From the NCBI RefSeq assembly GCF_000010305.1, contig NC_012489.1:4037646-4101645 (forward strand): a stretch of 64,000 bases of DNA. Direction: 5' to 3'. The translations under genes and the position numbers were made by a program. The notes beneath the pieces are model-generated. The model saw only the letters and a program-made list of their open reading frames with translations, was not told the DNA's origin and did no database searches. The DNA comes from Gemmatimonas aurantiaca T-27. Its GTDB lineage: Bacteria > Gemmatimonadota > Gemmatimonadetes > Gemmatimonadales > Gemmatimonadaceae. Positions 1 to 8,862 of this stretch are shown in pieces; the first letter of the stretch is position 1; every line of letters begins with the position of its first letter.

Positions 1-3000
1 GTATCGCTTGCGTTGCTCGGCGCTGAGTTCGGGGTTTTCGAGCATGGCGATGGTACGATCGAGCCGCTCCAGATCTGCATCCATCACCGACTGCTGATGG
101 CCAGCAAGCCAGTCGCCGAGCGGGCCAGCCTCCTTCTCCCATGTGATTGCTTCCAGCAAACGCGCCCGCTTTTCGCGAATGGTCTTGGGCTCGCCCTGCA
201 GCATCTGGCCCACATCGAAGCCGGTGCGACCGCTGATGTCATCCTTGATCTCGGCGTCCATATCGAGATCGTTGTGCGGCCGGTCGCTCCACGCACGATT
301 GAGGATCCCGCGCGCCGTCCAGCGATCGGCCAACGCCAACTGACGGAACTCGGCCCGCGCCTCATCGATCTCCTCGCTGGTGTGCCCTTTCAGGGCATTC
401 AGCGCTTCCTCGTCGGTGCCGTTGCCGCGCACCGCAAAGAACATGGTCTGGCCCAGTGTGAGGTGCCCGCCCTGCTTCAATAGCGTTGCGGCCTTCTGGT
501 TGTCGTAGCCAGAAGTATCAGAGAGCACCACCTCGTCGAGATCGAGCTTGTAGTCGGACTTGAACACCGCTCGCAGTGCATCCATATCGCCCAACGCCTG
601 CGCCTGGGCGGCTTTGTCGATGCTGCGATCCACAGCGCGCTGCAGTTGCTGCGTGACCTCCCATTCTTTCGCGCCGGTCCACGCCTCCTTGGCGCGCTGC
701 CGGGCGGTGGCCTCATCGAGGTTGGCGCGTTTGGCATCCGCGTACGCCGTGTCACGCGCCTCTTTCTCCATGTCGGCGAGCTTGCGCGCCATGACCACAC
801 GCTGCAGTGGCAGCATGTTGCGCCGTTGCTCTTCGAGCGCCCGCTGCTTCTGTTTTGCCAGGACCGCGTTCTCCACGTCGTCGCTGGCCCAGAGGCCCTG
901 GTGCTCCATCTGAATGCGCGCCGCATCCGCTTTTCGCTGATCGTTGTCCGCGAGGGCATTGACGAAGTTCCGATCTTCGGCGTGTTGACTGAACCCGACA
1001 CCGATCGCCGCCCGCAGTGCACTGCCTGCACTGTTTTCGTATGCTGAGCCAAAGTGATGATTGAACGCCCGTTCCACCTTCGCCGATCGACGTGCGATCT
1101 CGGCTTCGAGTTGATCCTGCGTCCAGCGTTCCCGATTCGCACGCGCCGTGGCTTCGGTACGGATGCGTTCGTAGATCGCCTCGATCTTCTTCTTGTCGCC
1201 GACCAGGAGTTTGCCCATCCCGGGGTGACCGGCGCGTGTCATGTCCTCGTCGAACTTCCGGATTTCTGCCGGTGTCGGCAGGTAGTCACGCAACCCGAGG
1301 GCATCTGCGGATTCATCATCGCCGGCCACGGAGTAGCGGAAACGTTGCCGGTGCCGATCATTTTGCAATTCTTCATCCGCATCGGCCAACAGCTTGGACT
1401 TGCCTTCCTTGCGATAGTCTGCAAAGACCGACTTCCGGTAGTCGACCATGCGCTTGTCACGCTTCGCCTCGTCCTTCTCCTCCCGAATATCGCGTGGCAC
1501 GCGCAATAGCTTGTCGGCGAGCGCATCGTCGTACATGGCATTGTATGCGTCCTCCGAGGCCTGACGTTCCTCGAGAGACTTGCCGTGGTTGATCTTGTCG
1601 AGTTCCTCGATGTCTGCGGTGGAGAACGGATTGACCGCGTTGTACCAGGTGCCTTCATTGCCCTTGAGGGCGATGCGCTTGCCCAAAGCGTCCGCTGACG
1701 CTTGATCGGCTTCCATCAGCTTCTGCGCACGACGAAGCTCGTTGCCACTCATGCCGTAGAACGTGCCGCCCTTCATGTCGCCTTCGATCGTGCTGCCTTT
1801 GTACTCCAGTTTGTAAGCGAGCCGGATCGCCTGGGCCTGTACTTTGGTCAGGTTGGCGAGATTGGAGTAGACCGCCTGCTCGTCGGTGTCGAGCGAGTCG
1901 AGCGCCTTGTGCACGTTGACGGCGATGTCACGCGCCGAAAAGCTGTCACGCTGGGCCTTTCCGATACGATCGAGTGCCACGGCATCTTCACCGTACACGG
2001 TGAGGACGCTCGCCTCGATGTCGGCGGAAATCGGTCCCCGCAGCTCGTTCTGGATACGCAGACGGGTGCCGACGATGACGGCGCTCAACGCCCGATCGTC
2101 GCCGGGAATCCCTGGGGTGAGATACGCATCGAGAATCGCTTCCTGCGCCGCGTTCAGTCGCAGGTTGGCAATGATGGTTGCCCGATCCGCACCCTTCTGT
2201 ACTTCCGCACCGATAGCCTCTGCCAGGGAGAAGTCGTTGACGACCCCCACGGCAAGCCGTGCGCGGCCCAGTTGTTCGATCGCGGCGGCATCGGCCTGCT
2301 TCTGATTCGCCTTGTCGCGCGCCACATCCGCCACCTTCTGCTCGGCCGTACGCTTCTTGCCCGTGCGCTTTTCGGCCCACACGCGGAGGGCTTCGCGTTT
2401 CGCGTCGCCAAGCTGCCGAGCCTCGTCCTGATAGGTGGCGATAACGAGATCATCGGCTGCTTTTTGTGCCTTGCGACTCGACTCCAGTTCAGCGAGGCGC
2501 GCCTCCAGCCACTTGTCGAGTGTTTCCTGCGCCTCTCCCGCCTCTGCGGACCTCGGCGTGAACCCATACAGTGCGGACACCGGATCGTTCGTCTTGCGAA
2601 TGATCTCATATTCGTCTTGCTGCGCAGCAAACTTGTAGGCATTGGCAAAATCGTTGTACATGCGCGCCACAACGCTGTCGCGGATTTCACCCTTTTGTTT
2701 GAAGCGCACGACCAGGTCACTCACATCCTTCGTGACATAGTCGAGCTGCCGCTGCCGCCGCGAATCGACATCCATCGCCAACTTCACTTTGGGCGCGGCC
2801 CGCTTGACCTTGCCGGCGCGAATGTCTGCTGCCTCCTTCTTGGCTGCGACTTCGGCGGCTTCTTTTTTCGCCTTGCTGGCTGCGACACGCTGCGTGTCCA
2901 TCTGCGCTTGCGTCGCCCCCTTCGCCATCTGCTCCCGCAGCAAGCGCAGTTCTTCGCGGCGCGCCGCGACGGCTTTCTCCAGATCCTGATCCGATATCCC

Positions 3001-4338
3001 GGCACCCTTCTGCAGCTCGCCGATCTTCGCATCGACGGCATTTTTGACGGCTGGCAGATGTGACATGCCGAGCTTGGGCTCGAGATCTTCGAGCACCGGA
3101 CCGATGAGACCGGACGAGTACACCGACTTTCGGATGCCGGAGAGGATCTCGTTCGCGGTTACATCGCTCTCCGCGCGAAGGCCAGCGAGCGCACGTCCGA
3201 TATCTTCCTTCTGCGCAGGCTTGAAGACGATGGGCGGAGGCGGCTCCGGTTCGTGGTACTTCGGTACCGCGTCTTCGGTCGCCTTGTCGTTTTCCTTCTT
3301 CTTTGCGAGATCGGCAATCTCAGGTGGCTTGGGCACATCGAGCAACATCTGCCGCATCTCGGCAAATGTCTTCGGACCATCGTCCACGAACGTGGCGGCC
3401 GGTGTGTCCTTCTCACCCTTCTTCTTCGGTCCTTCGGCCTCGAGTTTCTTCTTTTCAGCGGCGTTGAAGGCATCTTCCCGCACCTTGCGATCTGCCAGCC
3501 GCCGCCGGTCTTCCTCGCCCAATGCGTCGGCGAACTGCCCTTTGGCCGTCGACTTGAGCACCAGCATTTGTTCTCCCGTCAGCGGCGTGCTACCCAATAC
3601 GGGAATGCGCTTGAACGGCGTGGGGCTGAAGCCATAGCGAATCGCTTCGGGCAATCGCTTCTTGCCCACTTCGACCAATGCCTTTGTGTGGGAAGGCACC
3701 GGATCCGGTTCCCGTGGACGATCCCCTTCCGCCCTCTCTCCCCCGCCTCCGCCCCCACGCGCCTGCGCAGGGCCATGCGCGGCCGCACCCGTACGGGCCA
3801 GGCGAAAACCGAGCGCCCGTTGCGCCGCCTGCGCGGCGTCGTACCCACCGGCATCGAGTTTCGGCAGCGACGCCGCTGCTTGCGATACCTCACGCTGCAC
3901 CTCTCCGATCGCACTCACGGCAGTAGGTCGCGTCACCGGTGTCTCGACGGGCGATCCTGGCGCAATTGCGGGTACAGTAGCAGTGGGCGTTGCTGAGGGA
4001 GCTGGAGCCGCTGTGCGTGGCGGACCCGCCATGACATCGATCGGTGGCGTCAGGTCGCCGTCAGTGCCGGGTGCTGATGGCGCCGACTTCGCTGCCTGCC
4101 CACCTTGTGTTGCCGCTCCTGGTACAGTGACGTCAGGACCGGTTGCGACCGCCTCCCCGCGAGCCTTGAGCACCGCGAGATTGCCGAGGGTGCGCTGCAT
4201 GTTGCCCGCGTCGGGGCGCGACGACGTAGAAGGAGTGATCGTCGCACCGACCAGCGATCCCCCGTCCGCGACGGCGTCGAATGCGCGGTCCTGCGGTGTC
4301 CGCCGCGGCGGCGCAAAGGTGCGTGTCGGCGGCGTCAT
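1..4338 (-). CDS. Giant eCIS-associated protein with annexin-like repeats (3' end outside window)
   Basis: An uninterrupted minus-strand frame of 1446 codons starts at ATG 4338 and is still open at base 1, so the C-terminus is missing. It lies 24 bases downstream of the ATPase stop, in the same operon. Residues 1-200 are Pro/Ala/Gly-rich and probably disordered; the rest is rich in Lys, Glu and Ala with long charged helices. Two segments resemble annexin repeats: around residues 813-870 (TDE at 818-820, then a helix reading IRLAYKLEY and a GD-x-GG-F-G tail) and around 1290-1345 (GNGTDEEAL with GTDE at 1307-1310, followed by EEIDEARAEF). No DUF4157 HExxH motif and no signal peptide are visible in this part. 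Its position after the ATPase is where eCIS loci often carry cargo or accessory proteins. Function is unknown; a toxin, a scaffold or a membrane-docking protein are all possible. Confidence 0.85.
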   Translation of the reverse strand, partial: MTPPTRTFAPPRRTPQDRAFDAVADGGSLVGATITPSTSSRPDAGNMQRTLGNLAVLKARGEAVATGPDVTVPGAATQGGQAAKSAPSAPGTDGDLTPPIDVMAGPPRTAAPAPSATPTATVPAIAPGSPVETPVTRPTAVSAIGEVQREVSQAAASLPKLDAGGYDAAQAAQRALGFRLARTGAAAHGPAQARGGGGGGERAEGDRPREPDPVPSHTKALVEVGKKRLPEAIRYGFSPTPFKRIPVLGSTPLTGEQMLVLKSTAKGQFADALGEEDRRRLADRKVREDAFNAAEKKKLEAEGPKKKGEKDTPAATFVDDGPKTFAEMRQMLLDVPKPPEIADLAKKKENDKATEDAVPKYHEPEPPPPIVFKPAQKEDIGRALAGLRAESDVTANEILSGIRKSVYSSGLIGPVLEDLEPKLGMSHLPAVKNAVDAKIGELQKGAGISDQDLEKAVAARREELRLLREQMAKGATQAQMDTQRVAASKAKKEAAEVAAKKEAADIRAGKVKRAAPKVKLAMDVDSRRQRQLDYVTKDVSDLVVRFKQKGEIRDSVVARMYNDFANAYKFAAQQDEYEIIRKTNDPVSALYGFTPRSAEAGEAQETLDKWLEARLAELESSRKAQKAADDLVIATYQDEARQLGDAKREALRVWAEKRTGKKRTAEQKVADVARDKANQKQADAAAIEQLGRARLAVGVVNDFSLAEAIGAEVQKGADRATIIANLRLNAAQEAILDAYLTPGIPGDDRALSAVIVGTRLRIQNELRGPISADIEASVLTVYGEDAVALDRIGKAQRDSFSARDIAVNVHKALDSLDTDEQAVYSNLANLTKVQAQAIRLAYKLEYKGSTIEGDMKGGTFYGMSGNELRRAQKLMEADQASADALGKRIALKGNEGTWYNAVNPFSTADIEELDKINHGKSLEERQASEDAYNAMYDDALADKLLRVPRDIREEKDEAKRDKRMVDYRKSVFADYRKEGKSKLLADADEELQNDRHRQRFRYSVAGDDESADALGLRDYLPTPAEIRKFDEDMTRAGHPGMGKLLVGDKKKIEAIYERIRTEATARANRERWTQDQLEAEIARRSAKVERAFNHHFGSAYENSAGSALRAAIGVGFSQHAEDRNFVNALADNDQRKADAARIQMEHQGLWASDDVENAVLAKQKQRALEEQRRNMLPLQRVVMARKLADMEKEARDTAYADAKRANLDEATARQRAKEAWTGAKEWEVTQQLQRAVDRSIDKAAQAQALGDMDALRAVFKSDYKLDLDEVVLSDTSGYDNQKAATLLKQGGHLTLGQTMFFAVRGNGTDEEALNALKGHTSEEIDEARAEFRQLALADRWTARGILNRAWSDRPHNDLDMDAEIKDDISGRTGFDVGQMLQGEPKTIREKRARLLEAITWEKEAGPLGDWLAGHQQSVMDADLERLDRTIAMLENPELSAEQRKRY

Positions 4339-4362
4339 CGCACGAAGACCCTTGAGTCGCGG

Positions 4363-6573
4363 TCAGCCGTGACGCGGCAACATGTCGACATACTGCCTGA
4401 ACTGCGCCACGGAGGGTGTAATACCCTGCTTCACACATTGCCGCGCCATGGCCACGACAAAGTGCCGCATGCCAATAGGTTCAATCCCTCGCCCATCCGA
4501 CGCCGCGAGATACGCCGCATCGAGCGCGACATTCCGAATGTCACCACCGGCAATCGGAAACGCCGTCGCGAGAAATGGGAGATCCACATCGGAGGCGAGT
4601 GGCGCCTGGGTGGGCAACATGCCGCGCCAGAGTCGCAGGCGATCCGCCTCTCCCGGGAGTGGAAATTCGACCACATACCGCATCCGGCGTGAGAACGCAG
4701 CATCGAGATTGCGGGCGAGGTTCGTGGCCAGCACCACGATGCCGTTGTGTGCGTCGAGCTGCTGGAGCAGGTATGCGACCTCGATGTTTGCATAGCGGTC
4801 GTGCGCGTCTTTCACTTCCGATCGTTTGCCAAACAGCGCGTCAGCCTCATCGAAGAAGAGCATGGCACCGGCATCGCGTGCGGCACGGAAGATCCGATCG
4901 AGGTTCTTTTCCGTTTCGCCGATGTACTTGCTGACCACGGCCGACAGATCGATCACAAACAGATCGAGGCCGAGTTCGCGCGCAATCACACTGCACGCCA
5001 TCGTTTTGCCGGTGCCCGACGCTCCGGCAAACAGGGCGGTAGCGCCACGCGAACTCGCCGCACGACGCCCGAACTGCCACGTATCGAGCACAATGGTACG
5101 ATCGCGGACCGCACGCGCGAACTCCTGCAGGCGGCGCATGGTACTCGGTGGCAATACGAGGTCGTCCCATGTATGCGGTGTCGGAGCCAGCACCGCGAGT
5201 GCTCCGAGTGCGTCGCGGCTGCGGGCGCGCGTCACAAGCGAAAGCGCATCGATCAGGTGGGTCGTGCTATCGACCAACGCCTCATCGTGTGTCTGCCGCC
5301 ATACGCCCTCGTCGACCACCTGCATAACGATCCGCCGAACCTCGCCGGGTGTGATATCGAAACGATCAGCCAGCGCCGCAGCGACGGCATGATCTTCACT
5401 CGTCGACAAGACACTTTCAGAGAGGGCACGGCGCCAAATGGTGGCGCGTTGCGCAACTCCCGGTGACGGCACCACCAGTCGGGCAATACGCAAGTGCTGG
5501 AGCTGCCCATGCCACTTCGTGGCTGTATCGACACGGAGCAGCACCGGGCCTACCGCCTCCTGCAAGGCCAATGGCAGGACAACGCGGGTCGCGGCCGGCC
5601 GTTCGGCCTGGCACCAGGCATCGAGACCGTCGATCAATATCACCGCATCGTGCAGACGCTGGAAAAGCACCGCTTCACGAACGGTCGCTTCAATGTCGTC
5701 GATGCGATGCGGGCGGCGATCGTCTGCGTTGGGCGGTGGCGCAAGCGTGATATGCAGCAAGGGACACTCACGATCAGCGGCGAGGGCTCGGGCAAGCATG
5801 GTCCGACCCGATCCGTCGCGTCCCTCCAGAACAAGCAACGGTCGGCTCTCACCGGCCTTGGCCTGGCTCAAATCCCGCAGCGCCACGAACGGCCCGTTGT
5901 CGGCGCCATGGGATTCGGGCGCAGCTTCCACGCGGATCGAAGGTGCCAGGTGTCGCCACGGTTCATGTGCGTCGCCGAGAAGGGCCGCGGCCAGTGGAGT
6001 CACCCCGATACCAACGGCAGAGGCCGCGCTCGAGGGGGAATTGTCGAGCAATCGCAGAACGCCCGCCTGCACAAGTGGTGCGGCCACCGCGGTTGCATCG
6101 TTGAGGAGCGACGCCTGCTGCTCGTCTTGCGCCAGCAACTGACGTACGAGTGCACGGGTAGGCCAACGGCGAGTGAGATCGTCGTTGAGATATCCGAATA
6201 CCGGTTCGTAGTGATCGAACAACTCCCAGGCGAGCGCGAGCAGCACAAGATCACGCTCCACCGGCTCCGGCGCGCACCAGTCGGCGAGCGCGCGCCAGGC
6301 GGGCAACAACAACAAGCCAACCGAGATGGATCGGCCATGATGACTCACCAACGAACCCTCGGCACGTACACGACGGCCGCCTGCCAGCAGCGCGTCCACG
6401 CGGTCGTGACCAACCACCACACCACGCAGTTCGTCCAGTGTGCAGTGCGGTCTGGCGCGCACCATCCGCACCGCGTCGGCCAGGCGGGTGTCGAGTGCAT
6501 CGAAAGCCGCACTGAGTGGCGAAGCACAGTCAGCGATCGCCTGCCACGGCAGCTCCTGCAATCGGGCGGTCAT
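4363..6573 (-). CDS. Double-AAA ATPase of the contractile injection system (Afp15/PVC15-like)
   Basis: A 736-residue cytoplasmic ATPase with two AAA modules. The first is degenerate (P-loop GRDGSGRT at about residues 251-258, Walker B-like VILIDGLDAW). The second is canonical (GASGTGKT at about 517-524, Walker B FFDEADALFGKR, sensor-1 ATN, arginine-finger-like SRRMRY). In Afp and PVC clusters the ATPase sits near the end of the structural operon and is thought to help assembly or cargo loading. The ATG at 6573 overlaps the tape-measure stop (ATGA), which favours it over in-frame starts farther upstream. The next gene begins 24 bases after its stop. The N-terminal 200 residues are a helical domain seen in this subfamily. 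Confidence 0.93.
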   Translation of the reverse strand: MTARLQELPWQAIADCASPLSAAFDALDTRLADAVRMVRARPHCTLDELRGVVVGHDRVDALLAGGRRVRAEGSLVSHHGRSISVGLLLLPAWRALADWCAPEPVERDLVLLALAWELFDHYEPVFGYLNDDLTRRWPTRALVRQLLAQDEQQASLLNDATAVAAPLVQAGVLRLLDNSPSSAASAVGIGVTPLAAALLGDAHEPWRHLAPSIRVEAAPESHGADNGPFVALRDLSQAKAGESRPLLVLEGRDGSGRTMLARALAADRECPLLHITLAPPPNADDRRPHRIDDIEATVREAVLFQRLHDAVILIDGLDAWCQAERPAATRVVLPLALQEAVGPVLLRVDTATKWHGQLQHLRIARLVVPSPGVAQRATIWRRALSESVLSTSEDHAVAAALADRFDITPGEVRRIVMQVVDEGVWRQTHDEALVDSTTHLIDALSLVTRARSRDALGALAVLAPTPHTWDDLVLPPSTMRRLQEFARAVRDRTIVLDTWQFGRRAASSRGATALFAGASGTGKTMACSVIARELGLDLFVIDLSAVVSKYIGETEKNLDRIFRAARDAGAMLFFDEADALFGKRSEVKDAHDRYANIEVAYLLQQLDAHNGIVVLATNLARNLDAAFSRRMRYVVEFPLPGEADRLRLWRGMLPTQAPLASDVDLPFLATAFPIAGGDIRNVALDAAYLAASDGRGIEPIGMRHFVVAMARQCVKQGITPSVAQFRQYVDMLPRHG

Positions 6574-8549
6574 GCGCGCTCCGACGGGAAGAGCTTCACG
6601 GCCGACGGTGTCATCCACGGCAGTAGGTAACTCAGATGGAAAAGTCCCGTCATGGACACGATCATCGCCAATGGTGGCCGCGACAGTGTGGCGACCATCC
6701 GATGTTCTCCGACCACAACCTGCGCGTCAACAGCCAGGAAGTTCGCCCAGAGATGTGGCAGCGTTGCACGTGCAAAGCCCGGCATGCGCCAGGCGAGTGT
6801 ACGCAGCGTGCCTTGGGCGATCACATACAGCGCCCGTTCCACCTCCGCCGGAACCTGCAGCGATACCGGCAGTGCGATCCATGCCAGTTCATCGGCGAGC
6901 CGATCGAGACGTCGCTGGACCTGCGAACGATCGCTGGTATCGCGGTCGTCAATCTCGGGCAACAGAACAGCATCGACGGTCAGCGGCATCTCTTGTAGTA
7001 CAGCGCGTGACTCGTACGTGTCGCACCACACACGCGCGGGGGTGCGCTCCACCATCGAGCCGTTGAACCAGGGCAGCAGCTCGGCCGGGCTTTGGGCCAG
7101 GCTGGCGTCGCGCTGAACAAGCCAGTGCCCGCGCGCGGCATCCAAGAGCACGACAGTCGGTCGATCGTTGCGGTCCTGCGAGTGCACCAGCAGCCAATCA
7201 CCCATACCAACAGCACCGCGCGACCAGAGCCACTCGGCGTTTACGCGCTCGAGCTGTTGTACATCTGTGGCTGTACGTGCGCCGAGCCATCGCACCAGGT
7301 CAGATGTGGCGATTTGTGTACCAACACCAGACAACCGACGCACAATCGGGTCCCCAAGCACTCGGACTGCGCGCTCACCGCCACAGGCCGTCGCCATGAC
7401 CCAGAGCCGTAGGAGAGCGGCTGCACTGGCGCACTGCGCCGGCGGATCGCCAGCAGTACCAATATCAGGCATGCCGAGGGTAGCGCCTTCGAACGGCATC
7501 GCCGCCACCGACTCGGCAAGCAACAATGGTGCCGCGACGGGCATCCACTCGAACTCGGATGACGGCGCATGACGTGCGGTCGCATCGACAACATCGCGCG
7601 ACACCACCATCGTCAGGATCTCCATGCGCAGCGATGCGGGCAACGAGAGTAGCGGTGCGAGGCAGTCCGCATCATCCGGAAATGCCACCACCTGCAGGGC
7701 CACCTCGTCACCCAGGCGGATCGCATGAGCGATGACGGCCATCCGCTCACCAGCGCCGGCGGTCAGCGATGCAAGGCGCGCCATCGCATGCGCCAGTGCT
7801 ACAAACCCGCGCGACGGGCGCGCGGCCGGGACGCGAGCGCTCTCGGCCAATACCCGAAGCACCCAACGTTCCTCGTCGTCGCGATGCACCGGCAGCGTAT
7901 CACGGCGCGCCATCGCGAACAACACGGCACTGTCATCGGGCGTATCGCGGTCTTCCAGCACTGCGCAGAGCGCATCCACCACCACACGCGCATCCTGCCG
8001 CGTGAGTTCGGCGATAACCAGTACCATCGCGGAAGGCGCAAGTGTGGCAAGGGCTTGGAGTCCCACCAACGGCTTCCTCAGGAGCGCCGTGCGAATGGCG
8101 GCGGCGCGGGTCAGCAGACGCAGTCCCGTGAACTCACCGTACCACCATTTGCTCCAGCAACTGCCATTGGCGACATCGCTGAGAAAGCTGGCGAGGAAGG
8201 ATGCCGGTGATGCAAATCGCACCACCGATACCCCATCACCACCCGTTTCGATGGCGTGGGTCACGGCGCGCCGACATTCCGTTGCCCAAGCGTCGGCCAG
8301 TTCGTTTTCGTCCCATGACGTATTGACGACGAGATCGAGATCGAGTCTTCGGATACGCCAGATGGTTTCGTCCGAGGCACGGGCCGCTTCGGCGAATCTG
8401 GCGTTCAACGCATCCGCCAGATGCACCTCCAATGCATCATGCAGCCGTCGACGCACACGCTCAGGCTCCGGGTGCCCCGCTGCCACGAGTACCTGTTGCC
8501 TGATATGGATAGCCCGCAACGAACTGCGGCTCCGGAGGGCCGGCGTCAT
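6570..8549 (-). CDS. CIS tape-measure protein (CIS_TMP family, Afp14-like)
   Basis: A 659-residue protein, if translated from ATG 8549. Near the N-terminus it has the hallmark of the CIS tape-measure family: an AIHIRQQ segment, then a helix ending in RIRRLDLDLVV (the family form is roughly H-I-R-Q ... RI-x-LELDLG). Near the C-terminus GLFHLSYLLPWM matches the family GL-x-LL-x-P-x-L element. The middle is Ala/Leu-rich helix, as expected for a length-determining rod. The coiled-coil gene ends 28 bases upstream and the ATPase start overlaps its stop. An alternative in-frame ATG at 8636 would add 29 residues and overlap the previous gene; no convincing ribosome-binding site separates the two choices. 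Family assignment is from motif recall, not a search. Confidence 0.78.
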   Translation of the reverse strand: MTPALRSRSSLRAIHIRQQVLVAAGHPEPERVRRRLHDALEVHLADALNARFAEAARASDETIWRIRRLDLDLVVNTSWDENELADAWATECRRAVTHAIETGGDGVSVVRFASPASFLASFLSDVANGSCWSKWWYGEFTGLRLLTRAAAIRTALLRKPLVGLQALATLAPSAMVLVIAELTRQDARVVVDALCAVLEDRDTPDDSAVLFAMARRDTLPVHRDDEERWVLRVLAESARVPAARPSRGFVALAHAMARLASLTAGAGERMAVIAHAIRLGDEVALQVVAFPDDADCLAPLLSLPASLRMEILTMVVSRDVVDATARHAPSSEFEWMPVAAPLLLAESVAAMPFEGATLGMPDIGTAGDPPAQCASAAALLRLWVMATACGGERAVRVLGDPIVRRLSGVGTQIATSDLVRWLGARTATDVQQLERVNAEWLWSRGAVGMGDWLLVHSQDRNDRPTVVLLDAARGHWLVQRDASLAQSPAELLPWFNGSMVERTPARVWCDTYESRAVLQEMPLTVDAVLLPEIDDRDTSDRSQVQRRLDRLADELAWIALPVSLQVPAEVERALYVIAQGTLRTLAWRMPGFARATLPHLWANFLAVDAQVVVGEHRMVATLSRPPLAMIVSMTGLFHLSYLLPWMTPSAVKLFPSERA

Positions 8550-8577
8550 CAGCAGACGCGAGGCGTGGTACCATGCA

Positions 8578-8808
8578 TCATTGTTCCGCCGCTCGACGGA
8601 GAGGAATGGCCTGTACGGTGTCGGTAGCGGCCGCATCACGTGCGCTCGCTGTGGCAAGCAGCTCTTCCAGCGCCTGCACGGCACCACTGATACGCAACAA
8701 CGACCGCCGCACCTCCTCCTGTCGAACGTCCAGCTCCTGCTGCAGCACGCGACCGGATTCAAATTCCGCGCGCAATTCTGTGATTCGAGTTTCGATCAGG
8801 TCACGCAT
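8578..8808 (-). CDS. Small coiled-coil protein in the eCIS operon
   Basis: A 76-residue, strongly helical protein (MRDLIETRITELRAEFE start) with heptad-like spacing of Leu and charged residues over residues 1-60. It lies between the S74-type fibre gene (54 bases upstream) and the tape measure (28 bases downstream) and is co-transcribed with them. It could be a fibre chaperone, a tape-measure partner or a structural linker. No family was recognised. Confidence 0.62.
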   Translation of the reverse strand: MRDLIETRITELRAEFESGRVLQQELDVRQEEVRRSLLRISGAVQALEELLATASARDAAATDTVQAIPLRRAAEQ

Positions 8809-8862
8809 AGCGTACTCCGGTGAGTGACACGTGATGTCGGTGATGGGCGATGACGTATGACC

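Noticed and set aside
1702-3063. Long plus-strand open frame of 453 codons
   Set aside because: It lies opposite the giant minus-strand gene, has low-complexity composition typical of a GC-rich shadow frame, and no recognisable motif.
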